Origin: Acidobacteriaceae bacterium
GTDB taxonomy: Bacteria > Acidobacteriota > Terriglobia > Terriglobales > Acidobacteriaceae
DNA: 10,714 nt
NCBI GenBank assembly: GCA_003165855.1
Contig: PMXH01000135.1
Location: forward strand, 181-10,894
Direction: 5' to 3'
The notes beneath the pieces were generated by a model. It had not been told where the DNA came from. It ran no database searches and saw only the letters and a list, made by a program, of their open reading frames with translations. Below, piece after piece: positions 1-6,830 of the stretch (position 1 is the stretch's first letter; each line of letters starts with the position of its first letter). The translations under genes were made by a program, and so were the position numbers.

Positions 1-128
1 GCGAGCATCTCGCCTCGCTTCACCTCAAACGACAAATTGTCAAAGAGCACCAGATCCGATTCGCCGGACCGGAAAACCTTCTTTAATCCTATAACCCGGA
101 GTAGCGCTTGTTCTTCCCTTAGATGCAA
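1..128 (-). CDS. lolD: LolD-like ABC transporter ATP-binding protein, N-terminal fragment (runs off the left edge)
   Basis: Only the first 42 codons are inside the window; the gene continues past base 1. The visible protein has the usual opening of an ABC ATPase of the LolD/MacB class: a first beta strand (LRVIGLKKVF), the variable A-loop region (RSGESDLVLFDNLSF), then EVKRGEML, which in this family directly precedes the Walker A loop. Walker A itself lies outside, so activity cannot be judged. LolD-type ATPases power extraction of lipoproteins from the inner membrane together with LolC/E permeases. No ATG is available; an in-frame TGA at 129-131 sits just before a TTG at 126-128, and a GGGGG Shine-Dalgarno-like run at 133-137 lies 4 nt upstream, so TTG is the likely start. 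It is separated from mtnA by a terminator and is probably its own transcription unit. It could also be a MacB-type or other export ATPase. Confidence 0.68.
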   Translation of the reverse strand, partial: MHLREEQALLRVIGLKKVFRSGESDLVLFDNLSFEVKRGEML

Positions 129-330
129 TCAGCCCCCGCTTGGGTCCATCCTGTCCCCGCCATAGCCCGCCAGCTTCAGGAACAGTAGAAGGGGCATCTT
201 CTCACACTAGGGCCTCGTTCCACATGGCACGTTCGAACTATACGGAACTCACAAGGCGAACGAACTGCTTCCTCCCGCGACTTCCGAAAAGGCACCTGCT
301 GAAACTGTACATAGGACTCAGTTCCGGCGA

Positions 331-346
331 TGTGACCTGCGTCACG
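331..346. promoter_or_regulatory. CRP/FNR-like inverted repeat
   Basis: The half-sites TGTGA and TCACG are separated by 6 bp, giving TGTGA-N6-TCACG. This matches the TGTGA-N6-TCACA pattern bound by CRP-family regulators at 9 of 10 half-site positions. It lies about 200 bp upstream of the LolD-like start, rather far for a direct activator. Such short motifs can occur by chance, and the window does not show which regulator would use it. Confidence 0.35.
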
Positions 347-421
347 CCAAGATGAACAATCCCGCGAACGGGAAACATGTGATTCGAAGCGGCCTCAGGC
401 CGTGAGAGCCTGCTCAGATCC

Positions 422-450
422 AAAAAAAACGAAGGCAATCTGCTTCGTTT
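422..450 (-). terminator. Rho-independent terminator of the pyrE-mtnA unit
   Basis: Read on the minus strand, a perfect 8-bp stem AAACGAAG/CTTCGTTT encloses an 8-nt loop and is followed directly by further T residues, so an uninterrupted T8 run closes the structure. It begins 14 nt after the mtnA stop codon. The T tract is on the minus-strand side only, so it should stop mtnA transcription and separate it from the LolD-like gene. Confidence 0.88.
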
Positions 451-463
451 CCTCAGGCGATCC

Positions 464-1519
464 CTAGACTTCGACCTTGGCTTCTGCGCTTGCCAACCCG
501 CGCAGCGACTCCTCATAAGGCGCACGGGCAATGCCACGTTCGGTGATGATCGCGGTCACATATTTCGCCGGCGTCACGTCGAATGCGGGATTCTCGACGG
601 ACACGCCATCGGGGACCATCTGCTTCCCGGCGATGTGAGTGACTTCCTTGGGATTGCGCTGCTCGATGGGGATCTTGCTGCCGTCGGGACAAGCGAAGTC
701 GATGGTTGAGATAGGCGCGGCCACATAGAAGGGGATGCTGTGTTCTCTGGCGAGAACCGCAACGGAGTAGGTCCCAATTTTATTGGCAACGTCGCCGTTA
801 GCGGCGATGCGGTCGGCGCCCACCACGATCGCTTCGATCTTGTCCTGCTTCATCATCGCGCCAGCCATGTTGTCGGAGATGACTGTGGTAGGGATACCGT
901 CTTTCATCAGTTCCCAGGCGGTAAGCCGCGAGCCTTGCAGGAACGGCCGCGTCTCGTCGGCGTAAACGTGAATCTTCTTGCCCTGCTCCACTGCCGCGCG
1001 GATCACGCCCAGCGCGGTACCGTAGCCCGCCGTGGCCAACGCACCGGCATTGCAGTGCGTAAGCACTCCGCCTTCATCCGGCATCAGCGTGGCGCCGTAG
1101 CGTCCCATGGCCTGGTTGGCGGCGATGTCTTCGGCGTGCATGCGTTGCGACTCTTCGATGAGGTCCTGTTTAATCTGTGCGATGGGACGGATGCGCACGC
1201 GCTCGAACTTCTCCTGCATGCGGCGGATCGCCCAGAAAAGATTGACGGCTGTAGGCCGGGTTTTGCCAACCACGTCGCAGATCTGATCGAGTTCCCGCTT
1301 AAGTTCGCCGACCGTCTCCGCCTTGGAGTTCTTCACGCCGAGCGCAATTCCCATAGCCGCGGCCACGCCGATAGCAGGCGCTCCGCGTACCACCATGGTC
1401 CGGATAGCGTCGGCAACCTGATCGTGGGTTTTGCAGACGACGTAGGTTTCTTCCGTGGGCAGCTTCGTCTGATCGATGAAGCGTACCCCGTTATCAGTCC
1501 ATTCGAGAGTTTGAATCAT
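464..1519 (-). CDS. mtnA: Methylthioribose-1-phosphate isomerase
   Basis: The 351-residue protein interconverts 5-methylthioribose-1-phosphate and methylthioribulose-1-phosphate in methionine salvage; in some bacteria the same enzyme serves a shunt that removes 5'-deoxynucleoside by-products. It belongs to the eIF2B alpha/beta/delta-like fold family. Visible signatures are RGAPAIG (residues 45-51), the loop [12 protein letters not shown] with the presumed catalytic Cys156, the DETRP motif (188-192), and [20 protein letters not shown] with the presumed acid/base Asp236. Length is typical for the family (about 340-350). The frame stays open to a TTG immediately after the pyrE stop, but the ATG at 1517-1519 is preferred: [17 protein letters not shown] is the usual MtnA opening and gives the normal length. 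The start is 21 nt after the pyrE stop, so the two genes are almost certainly co-transcribed. No other methionine-salvage gene is in the window. The Shine-Dalgarno is weak (TTGAGA), consistent with translational coupling to pyrE. Confidence 0.96.
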   Translation of the reverse strand: MIQTLEWTDNGVRFIDQTKLPTEETYVVCKTHDQVADAIRTMVVRGAPAIGVAAAMGIALGVKNSKAETVGELKRELDQICDVVGKTRPTAVNLFWAIRRMQEKFERVRIRPIAQIKQDLIEESQRMHAEDIAANQAMGRYGATLMPDEGGVLTHCNAGALATAGYGTALGVIRAAVEQGKKIHVYADETRPFLQGSRLTAWELMKDGIPTTVISDNMAGAMMKQDKIEAIVVGADRIAANGDVANKIGTYSVAVLAREHSIPFYVAAPISTIDFACPDGSKIPIEQRNPKEVTHIAGKQMVPDGVSVENPAFDVTPAKYVTAIITERGIARAPYEESLRGLASAEAKVEV

Positions 1520-1540
1520 GAGGTTCTCAACGAATCTCAA

Positions 1541-2209
1541 TCAGCTTCGATGCGCCGCGCACCGGTTCCCCGGAATATTCGTGACCGCCGGCCCTCCACA
1601 GACTTCACACGTGGCGGCGACCGCAAAAATCATCGGCTCGGTGTCGTCCGTCTGCAGAATGTGCTCCGCACGCACGTCCGCAGCAGTGAAGATGCAAACG
1701 AACGGTGCTGGAGCGGCGGCCCTCTCCACACTGGGTCTTCCCCTAGCCTCCTCGCGCTCTACCAGGCAAATCGCTCCCACCACCTGGAATCCAAATTCTC
1801 GCGCCGCCTCGATTGCTTGTACCGTGGAGGCTCCGGTCGTGCAAACATCATCCACAATCACCACGCGCGCACCCTTCTCGCGAAAACCTTCGATGCGCTG
1901 TCCTGTTCCGTGCTGCTTTTCAGCCTTGCGCACCAGGAAACCGTTCAGCTCCCCGCTCACCACCGAGACCGCCACCACAATGGGATCGGCGCCCATGGTA
2001 AGCCCGCCGATAGCCTGCGGCTTCCATCCCCGCTCCCGGATTTCGTCAGAGAATACTTCACCGGTCAGGCGCGCACCCTTGGCGTCAAGCGTCGTGATGC
2101 GGCAGTCGATGTAGTAGTCGCTGGTGCCCCCGGAAGACAGCTTGAATTCGCCCAGCCGGAAAGACTTGTAGGCGAGTAAGCGCAGCAGGTCCTGACGCGA
2201 GGAATGCAT
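1541..2209 (-). CDS. pyrE: Orotate phosphoribosyltransferase with a Cys/His C-terminal tail
   Basis: PyrE transfers the phosphoribosyl group of PRPP to orotate to make OMP, the fifth step of pyrimidine synthesis, in the cytosol. The 222-residue protein shows the type I PRTase PRPP loop VVIVDDVCTTGAST (residues 116-129) with the acidic pair Asp120-Asp121, and the flexible catalytic loop FLVRKAEKQHGTGQRIEG (91-108) with its conserved lysines. The N-terminal LSSGGTSDYYIDCR (25-37) is the usual orotate-side segment. The core ends near residue 186. The remaining ~36 residues are unusual: they carry Cys201-x2-Cys204-x12-Cys217-x2-His220, a spacing typical of small zinc-binding knuckles, not part of the textbook PyrE fold. 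The start is ATG at 2207-2209; upstream lies a 14-bp tandem duplication (2213-2240) and no strong Shine-Dalgarno. It forms an operon with mtnA, 21 nt apart, and is divergent from the propeller gene. Confidence 0.96.
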   Translation of the reverse strand: MHSSRQDLLRLLAYKSFRLGEFKLSSGGTSDYYIDCRITTLDAKGARLTGEVFSDEIRERGWKPQAIGGLTMGADPIVVAVSVVSGELNGFLVRKAEKQHGTGQRIEGFREKGARVVIVDDVCTTGASTVQAIEAAREFGFQVVGAICLVEREEARGRPSVERAAAPAPFVCIFTAADVRAEHILQTDDTEPMIFAVAATCEVCGGPAVTNIPGNRCAAHRS

Positions 2210-2212
2210 GAA

Positions 2213-2240
2213 ATCTTACGATACCCATCTTACGATAACA
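2213..2240. repeat. 14-bp tandem duplication in front of pyrE
   Basis: Two head-to-tail 14-bp units share the 11-bp core ATCTTACGATA at 2213-2223 and 2227-2237 (TATCGTAAGAT read toward pyrE). The inner unit ends 3 bp before the pyrE start codon, so the repeat occupies the ribosome-binding region. It could also be a paired regulator site. Confidence 0.7.
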
Positions 2241-2339
2241 CGGAGAATCAGCCTTCGTCCGCGCTTCTGCCCTCAGCTCCGCATCGGGCAGCCATGATAA
2301 CCTGAATATTCTCCTACAACGACGCTTCGAGGTACGAAA

Positions 2340-4661
2340 TTGCAGAGTGTGCGAAAGCTTTTCTTCTTCTTTCTTGCCGGTCTCCTTCTCACAAATTTGA
2401 GTGGCTCTGGTCCGGTTTCGGCCGCGTTCGCCGAGGGCACGCGCACCTGGGAGCAATCGAAATTTGACGAACTGACCAAGGGCACGGCCACGGGCATAGC
2501 CATTCGCAGCACCGGCGGCCTGGAACTTGCGCCGACCTTCAAGAGCCTGTACGCCACGCCTTCCACCTACATCTGGGCGATTGCGACCGATGATGCCGGG
2601 AACGTATATGTAGCAGCGGGCGCGCCTGCCCGCGTGTACCGCGTCACGCCGGACGGCAAAGCGACCATCATTTTTGAGCCCAAAGAACTCCAGGTGCAGG
2701 CACTGCAGACCGGCCCCGGTGGCGCAATCTATGCCGCCACCGCTCCCGATGGCAAGGTATACAAGCTCGAACACAAGCCGGGCAGCAAAACGCAGCCGGC
2801 AAAAGCGGACTCGCCCCAAGACCAAGACAAAGACAAAGATAAAGACGCGGCCAAACCGAGTGCAGACCCTTCGTGGAGTTCGTCGGTCTACTTCGAGCCG
2901 GGAACGAAGTACATCTGGGACTTGGCCCTGGACAAGACCGGCAACCTTTATGTTGCAACCGGCGACCACGGGGAGATTTATCGTGTCACGCCCAAAGGCG
3001 AGCACTCGATCTTCTTCAAAAGCGATGAGACTCACATTCGCGTGCTCGCTTTCGATACGCAGGAGAATCTGATTGCTGGCTCCGATGGCAGTGGGCTCAT
3101 TTATCGCATTTCCCCGGCAGGCGAGGGATTTGTCCTCTATAGTGCGCCTAAGAAAGAGATCACGGCGCTGGCGCTTGATCGCTCCGGGAACATCTACGCT
3201 GCGGCAGTCGGTGAGAAACGGAACACGGGCGGGCCGGGCTCGGCAGGCATGGCCGCTGCTCTTCTGACCATGGGTTCCAACGCACCCACTGGCGGCACAG
3301 CACCGCAAGTTCCGGGGATCACGATCACGCCCGCGCCCGGCGCACCGCAGATGGCAGGGCCATTTCCATTCCCGGGTGGCGGGGCAAGCGGCGGGTCGGA
3401 TGTGTACCGCATTGCGCCCGATGGTTCCCCCGCAAGAGTGTGGACATCCCACGAGGACATTGTCTACGCCCTCGCCTTTGATGCACAGGGACGTCTGCTG
3501 GCCGGCACGGGCAATCGCGGCCATATTCTTGCCATCACCGGCCTCGACGATTTTTCTGATCTGCTGAAAGCTCCGGCTTCGCAAGTCACCGCCTTTGCCA
3601 AAGCTCCCGGCGGTGGCCTCTATGCCGCCACCAGCAATCTGGGAAAGGTGTTTGTGCTGGGGCCGGGCCCCGAGGCCGAAGGTACCTACGAGAGCGATGT
3701 GTTTGACGCCAAGATTTTCTCGCGTTGGGGACGCGCCGAATTTCGCGGCTCAGGCAGTGTGGATCTCTACGCTCGCAGTGGCAATGTGGATAATCCCGAC
3801 CGTAACTGGAGCGGGTGGAAGAAGCTCGACCTGGCAAAGACCTCGGAGACCGGGATTCCAGCCGCGCGCTATGCGCAGTGGAAGGCCGTGCTGCACGCTG
3901 CAGCCGCCGCGCCCGGCGTGGACAGCGTGATGCTGAATTACCTGCCCAAGAACGCCGCTCCCGAAATCGACGATATCACCGTCCAGGTTGGTGTGAAGTA
4001 CCAGCCCCAGCCGAAAATACCGGGCGTGAGCCTGGGATCGGATTCCGCCGGATCTTCGGGCATACATTTCGAATCCCCGATCCCCAGTTCTCACGATCGC
4101 GATTCCATCGGAGTGAAGTGGAGCGCGCACGACGAGAACGACGACCAACTTGTCTACTCCCTCTACTACCGCGGCGACGGCGAGACTCGCTGGCTGCTGC
4201 TCAAAGACAATCTCACCGACAAGGCGTACTCGTTCGATGCCAGCCTGCTGCCCGATGGCGGCTATACCGTCAAGGTGGTCGCGTCGGATGCGCCGTCGCA
4301 CTCCCCCGGCGAAGCCTTGACGGCGTCGAAAGAAAGCCGCCGCTTCGAGGTGGACACGACTCCGCCGCGCATCGAAAATCTGGCAGCGTCCCTCGAGGCT
4401 GGGCAAATTCATGTGACGTTCCATGCGATCGATGGTTTTTCTCCTATCAAGCGCGCGGAATATTCGGTTGACGCCGGAGAGTGGAAGTACGTGGAACCGA
4501 TCGGCCGTCTATCCGACGCCACGGCGGAGAAATACGACATCAAGATCACGCCCGAAACCGCGAAAGACGGCGGACTTTCCTCCGAGCATGTGGTAGTGGT
4601 GCGGGTCTATGATCGCTACGACAACATGGGAGCGGCCAAGACCGTGATTCGGCAAAAGTAG
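2340..4661 (+). CDS. Exported beta-propeller protein with C-terminal Ig/Fn3-like region
   Basis: No characterised function is recognised. The 773-residue protein starts at TTG (2340-2342), supported by a GAGG at 2329-2332 and a clear Sec signal peptide: basic VRK, hydrophobic FFFFLAGLLLTNL, and an Ala-rich cleavage region near residues 28-31. Residues ~60-440 contain repeated blade-like units of the NHL/SMP-30/two-component-propeller style, e.g. DDAGNVYVAAG (84-94), DKTGNLYVATG (198-208), DRSGNIYAAAV (280-290) and GGLYAATSNLGKVFVL. Two low-complexity insertions interrupt the blades: a charged DQDKDKDKD stretch (161-169) and a Gly/Pro/Ala-rich loop (~295-353). Residues ~440-535 look like a beta-sandwich (YARSGNVDNPDRNWSGW). 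Residues ~540-773 look like one or two Ig/Fn3-like domains with TTPPRIENLAA at 673-683. It is probably periplasmic or outer-surface. It is divergently transcribed from pyrE across a 130-bp gap and converges on the MFS gene. Propellers of this type bind ligands, sugars or proteins; no catalytic residue can be assigned. Confidence 0.9.
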   Translation: MQSVRKLFFFFLAGLLLTNLSGSGPVSAAFAEGTRTWEQSKFDELTKGTATGIAIRSTGGLELAPTFKSLYATPSTYIWAIATDDAGNVYVAAGAPARVYRVTPDGKATIIFEPKELQVQALQTGPGGAIYAATAPDGKVYKLEHKPGSKTQPAKADSPQDQDKDKDKDAAKPSADPSWSSSVYFEPGTKYIWDLALDKTGNLYVATGDHGEIYRVTPKGEHSIFFKSDETHIRVLAFDTQENLIAGSDGSGLIYRISPAGEGFVLYSAPKKEITALALDRSGNIYAAAVGEKRNTGGPGSAGMAAALLTMGSNAPTGGTAPQVPGITITPAPGAPQMAGPFPFPGGGASGGSDVYRIAPDGSPARVWTSHEDIVYALAFDAQGRLLAGTGNRGHILAITGLDDFSDLLKAPASQVTAFAKAPGGGLYAATSNLGKVFVLGPGPEAEGTYESDVFDAKIFSRWGRAEFRGSGSVDLYARSGNVDNPDRNWSGWKKLDLAKTSETGIPAARYAQWKAVLHAAAAAPGVDSVMLNYLPKNAAPEIDDITVQVGVKYQPQPKIPGVSLGSDSAGSSGIHFESPIPSSHDRDSIGVKWSAHDENDDQLVYSLYYRGDGETRWLLLKDNLTDKAYSFDASLLPDGGYTVKVVASDAPSHSPGEALTASKESRRFEVDTTPPRIENLAASLEAGQIHVTFHAIDGFSPIKRAEYSVDAGEWKYVEPIGRLSDATAEKYDIKITPETAKDGGLSSEHVVVVRVYDRYDNMGAAKTVIRQK

Positions 4662-4714
4662 CCTTCGGACCTGGCAGCCTTGGCGCTTAGCGCACGGAAA
4701 CCAAGTCAGCCGTT

Positions 4715-6001
4715 CTACGGAATTCGCTCGGTCGTTTCCGCAGCCTCTTCCAGGCGCTCCGTTCTTGTGGCGCCCAGAGCGCCCGCACGCCGCAACTCGG
4801 GAAAGCCCCATGCCCAGAGAGCAATCACCACCAGCGTTCCCACTCCTCCCAGCAAAACGGCGGGCACCGTACCAAACCACTGCGCCGTCAGTCCGGATTC
4901 GAATTGGCCGAGTTCGTTCGATGTCCCGATAAAAACCATATCTACGGCCATCACCCGCCCCCGCATTTCGTCGGGCGTGCGCAACTGCACCAGGGTCGCG
5001 CGAATGATCACGCTGATCATGTCGGCCGCACCGAGGAAAATCAGCGAAATCAGCGACAGCACCAGGCTGGTCGAGACCCCAAACAGAATGGTGCAGATCC
5101 CAAAGCCGGCAACCGACCATAGCAATGTCGGCCCCGCCCGCCCGCGCAGCGGACGATGAGCCAGCGCCACGGCCATCACGGCGGCGCCTACTCCCGGAGC
5201 CGTCCGCAACAATCCCAGCCCCCATGGCCCCGTGTGGAGAATCTCACGGGCATAGACCGGCAGCAAAGCCACGGCGCCGCCCAGTAGCACGGCGAACAGG
5301 TCCAGCGAAATCGCCCCCAGAATCAGCTTCTCGCGCCAGATGAAGTGCAACCCCGCGAAAACCGTCTTCATCGTCATGGGCTCGCGCCGTCGCGCCTGCG
5401 GCCGGGTTCTAATGCGAAAAGTGGAGACCAGCGCTCCTCCGGCGGTCAGCATGGCAGCCGCGTATACCGCAGACGGCCCGCGGAACACCGCATAGAGAAT
5501 TCCGCCGAGAGATGGGCCAAGAATCGTGGCCGCCTGAAACGTGGTCGCGTTCCACGCCACGGCGTTGGCGAAGTGCTCATCGGGAACCAGTTGCGGCAGA
5601 ATCGAGCGGCTGGCCGTTCCGTTGAACGAGCGCACCACGCCCAGCAGGATCAGCACAATATAGATGGGAAGCACCCCACGCGTGCTCCGCACCGCAAGAA
5701 CCAGCAAAAGGCCGGAGCAGAGCGCATATCCCGCATAACATGCACCCAACACTTTGCGCCGGTCGAATCGGTCGGAGGCGTGGCCCGAAGCCAGAAACAG
5801 CAGGATACCGGGAAGAAACTGCGCCAGACCGACCAACCCCAGATCGAGCGCGCGCTTGGTGATGTCGTAAACCTGCCATCCCACGGCAACCGCCTGCATC
5901 TCAACCGCGGCAACGATCAAGAAGCGTGCAATCTGGAACAACACGAAATCGGGGTGCGTGAAGGCGATGCGTCCAGCGCTGGAGTCGGCAGGTGCGGACA
6001 T
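4715..6001 (-). CDS. MFS transporter, DHA3/EntS-like exporter family
   Basis: A 428-residue multi-helix membrane protein with long hydrophobic segments throughout and the MFS motif A GHASDRFDRRKVLG in the loop after helix 2 (residues 73-86). The later motif DEMRGRVMAVD (344-354) followed by NELGQFESG (362-370) is characteristic of the drug:H+ antiporter-3 group that includes the enterobactin exporter EntS and macrolide pumps. It likely exports a small hydrophobic compound using the proton gradient; the substrate cannot be told from sequence, and no siderophore or antibiotic genes are nearby. The C-terminal ~28 residues are a charged cytoplasmic tail (TRTERLEEAAETTERIP). The start is ATG at 5999-6001, with an AGAAGA Shine-Dalgarno-like element just upstream that is itself part of a three-copy 13-bp repeat. 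It converges with the propeller gene (53 bp between stops) and is divergent from the methyltransferase gene. Confidence 0.93.
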   Translation of the reverse strand: MSAPADSSAGRIAFTHPDFVLFQIARFLIVAAVEMQAVAVGWQVYDITKRALDLGLVGLAQFLPGILLFLASGHASDRFDRRKVLGACYAGYALCSGLLLVLAVRSTRGVLPIYIVLILLGVVRSFNGTASRSILPQLVPDEHFANAVAWNATTFQAATILGPSLGGILYAVFRGPSAVYAAAMLTAGGALVSTFRIRTRPQARRREPMTMKTVFAGLHFIWREKLILGAISLDLFAVLLGGAVALLPVYAREILHTGPWGLGLLRTAPGVGAAVMAVALAHRPLRGRAGPTLLWSVAGFGICTILFGVSTSLVLSLISLIFLGAADMISVIIRATLVQLRTPDEMRGRVMAVDMVFIGTSNELGQFESGLTAQWFGTVPAVLLGGVGTLVVIALWAWGFPELRRAGALGATRTERLEEAAETTERIP

Positions 6002-6040
6002 TGATCTTCTAGTCTGATCTTCTATTCTGATCTTCTAATT
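6002..6040. repeat. Three-copy 13-bp tandem repeat at the MFS gene start
   Basis: The core TGATCTTCTA occurs at 6002-6011, 6015-6024 and 6028-6037, an exact 13-bp period with the last three bases of each unit varying (GTC, TTC, ATT). Read toward the MFS gene each copy is TAGAAGATCA, and the copy nearest the ATG abuts it and supplies its Shine-Dalgarno-like AGAAG. Confidence 0.9.
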
Positions 6041-6096
6041 TGCCATAGAACGAGAAGACGTGCTTGGCGCACATTTCCAGCAGTTAGAATCGATCG

Positions 6097-6681
6097 ATGC
6101 TGCCGTTTCTCCGAACCGTCGGATGGATCGCCTGCGTCGTCTACTCAACCATCCCGGCGTTCTGGCTGCTGATTCATCCGCGCGCTGAGTATTGGCGCTC
6201 ACGGCCACGATCGCCGTACAGGATTCTCCTGCCCCTCTGGATCGCAATGTGGGCGATCATGGCCGCAATCACGGCTCCGTGGCGCGGCGTGCTCTTCTAT
6301 CAGAACAACTGGACATGGATTCCCGCGTCCGCCCTATTCTGCTCGGGCGTGATCCTCTACAAGCTAGCTCACAGCGAGTTCACCCTGAGACAACTCGGAG
6401 GCCTGCCCGAGATTTTGCGCGGCCACAGCCAGCAGCGCCTGGTGACCACCGGCATCCGGGCCCACGTGCGCCATCCCGTCTACCTGGGCCATCTCTGCGA
6501 AATGCTAGCCTGGAGCGTAGGCACGGGTCTGGTAGTCTGCTGGACGCTCACTGCATTCGCGATGGTGACTGGCGCAGCAATGATGACGATGGAGGATAAA
6601 GAACTCAAGCAACGCTTCGGCGAAGAATATCTTCAATATCGTTCAACTGTACCCGCAGTTCTGCCAAGGATGAGGTCGTGA
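6097..6681 (+). CDS. Integral-membrane methyltransferase, ICMT/PEMT-like family
   Basis: A 194-residue protein with about four hydrophobic helices (roughly residues 5-26, 42-62, 74-95 and 139-163). The C-terminal half carries the family signature: LVTTGIRAHVRHPVYLGHL (115-133), with the conserved Arg-His-Pro-x-Tyr at 125-129, then MEDKELKQRFGEEYLQY (165-181) and VPAVLP. In isoprenylcysteine carboxyl methyltransferases and phospholipid N-methyltransferases these segments bind S-adenosylmethionine at the membrane face. The substrate in bacteria is usually unknown; a membrane lipid or hydrophobic metabolite is a reasonable guess. The length fits the family. The start is ATG at 6097-6099. No Shine-Dalgarno is visible, but a TAGAAT at 6085-6090 ends 6 nt before the ATG, so the mRNA may be leaderless. 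It is divergent from the MFS gene; the lolC-like gene follows 149 bp later with its own promoter-like sequence. Confidence 0.9.
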   Translation: MLPFLRTVGWIACVVYSTIPAFWLLIHPRAEYWRSRPRSPYRILLPLWIAMWAIMAAITAPWRGVLFYQNNWTWIPASALFCSGVILYKLAHSEFTLRQLGGLPEILRGHSQQRLVTTGIRAHVRHPVYLGHLCEMLAWSVGTGLVVCWTLTAFAMVTGAAMMTMEDKELKQRFGEEYLQYRSTVPAVLPRMRS

Positions 6682-6760
6682 GCAGCATCCAAGCTACATC
6701 TCTACAGCGTCCCCCGCTGGGATCCTCAGCGCCATCTATTGTTCGCCTGAATCCCGTACA

Positions 6761-6796
6761 TGGCACGGCGCGAAGTCGATAGCTATAATCCGACTT
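6761..6796 (+). promoter_or_regulatory. Promoter of the LolC/E-like gene with flanking inverted repeat
   Basis: A perfect -10 hexamer TATAAT lies at 6784-6789. The position 17 bp upstream (6761-6766, TGGCAC) is a poor -35 match. The -10 is bracketed by a 6-bp inverted repeat, AAGTCG (6773-6778) and CGACTT (6791-6796), which could be an operator. The predicted transcript would start near 6796 and have a leader of about 35 nt made almost wholly of heptad repeats. Confidence 0.55.
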
Positions 6797-6797
6797 G

Positions 6798-6830
6798 GCT
6801 GAAAGCTGAGAGCTGACGGCTGAAAGCTCC
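6798..6830. repeat. Heptad GCTGANN tandem repeat abutting the LolC/E-like start codon
   Basis: Four consecutive 7-bp units read GCTGAAA, GCTGAGA, GCTGACG, GCTGAAA (6798-6825), followed by a partial GCTCC that touches the ATG at 6831. This is a short tandem repetitive repeat of the kind scattered in intergenic regions of some bacterial groups. It replaces a normal ribosome-binding site; the only purine-rich element is GAAAG at 6822-6826. Confidence 0.85.

Larger units (their letters stand above)
129..463. other. Non-coding stretch between mtnA and the LolD-like gene
   Basis: No convincing gene is present; short open frames here have no recognisable protein features. It holds the mtnA terminator (422-450), a CRP/FNR-like dyad (331-346) and a small hairpin on the minus strand, TCCCG-TTCG-CGGGA (360-373), whose loop is a UUCG tetraloop sequence. 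It must also contain the promoter of the LolD-like gene. On the minus strand a TATAGT at about 237-242 is a possible -10 element, but no good -35 is seen. Confidence 0.55.

Noticed and set aside
1520..1540. TTG start for mtnA directly after the pyrE stop
   Set aside because: It would add seven residues not typical of MtnA; the internal ATG gives the family's usual N-terminus.
740..2179. 479-codon open frame on the plus strand opposite mtnA and pyrE
   Set aside because: It lies antisense to two well-recognised enzymes, has an Arg/His-rich composition with no domain or signal features, and is explained by high GC content suppressing stop codons.
2085..3584. 499-codon open frame on the minus strand opposite the propeller gene
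   Set aside because: It is antisense to a protein with a signal peptide and clear repeats; its own composition (Cys/Arg-rich) is not protein-like and it overlaps pyrE.
4683..4693. GCGC-TTA-GCGC hairpin between the converging propeller and MFS genes as a terminator
   Set aside because: The stem is only 4 bp with no T tract on either strand.
5345..6004. 219-codon plus-strand frame inside the MFS gene
   Set aside because: It is a shadow of the MFS coding strand with Arg/Gln/His-rich composition and no hydrophobic or domain pattern.
6761..6766. TGGCAC as the -24 element of a sigma-54 promoter
   Set aside because: There is no TTGC-type -12 element at the required spacing; the TATAAT downstream fits a sigma-70 type promoter better.
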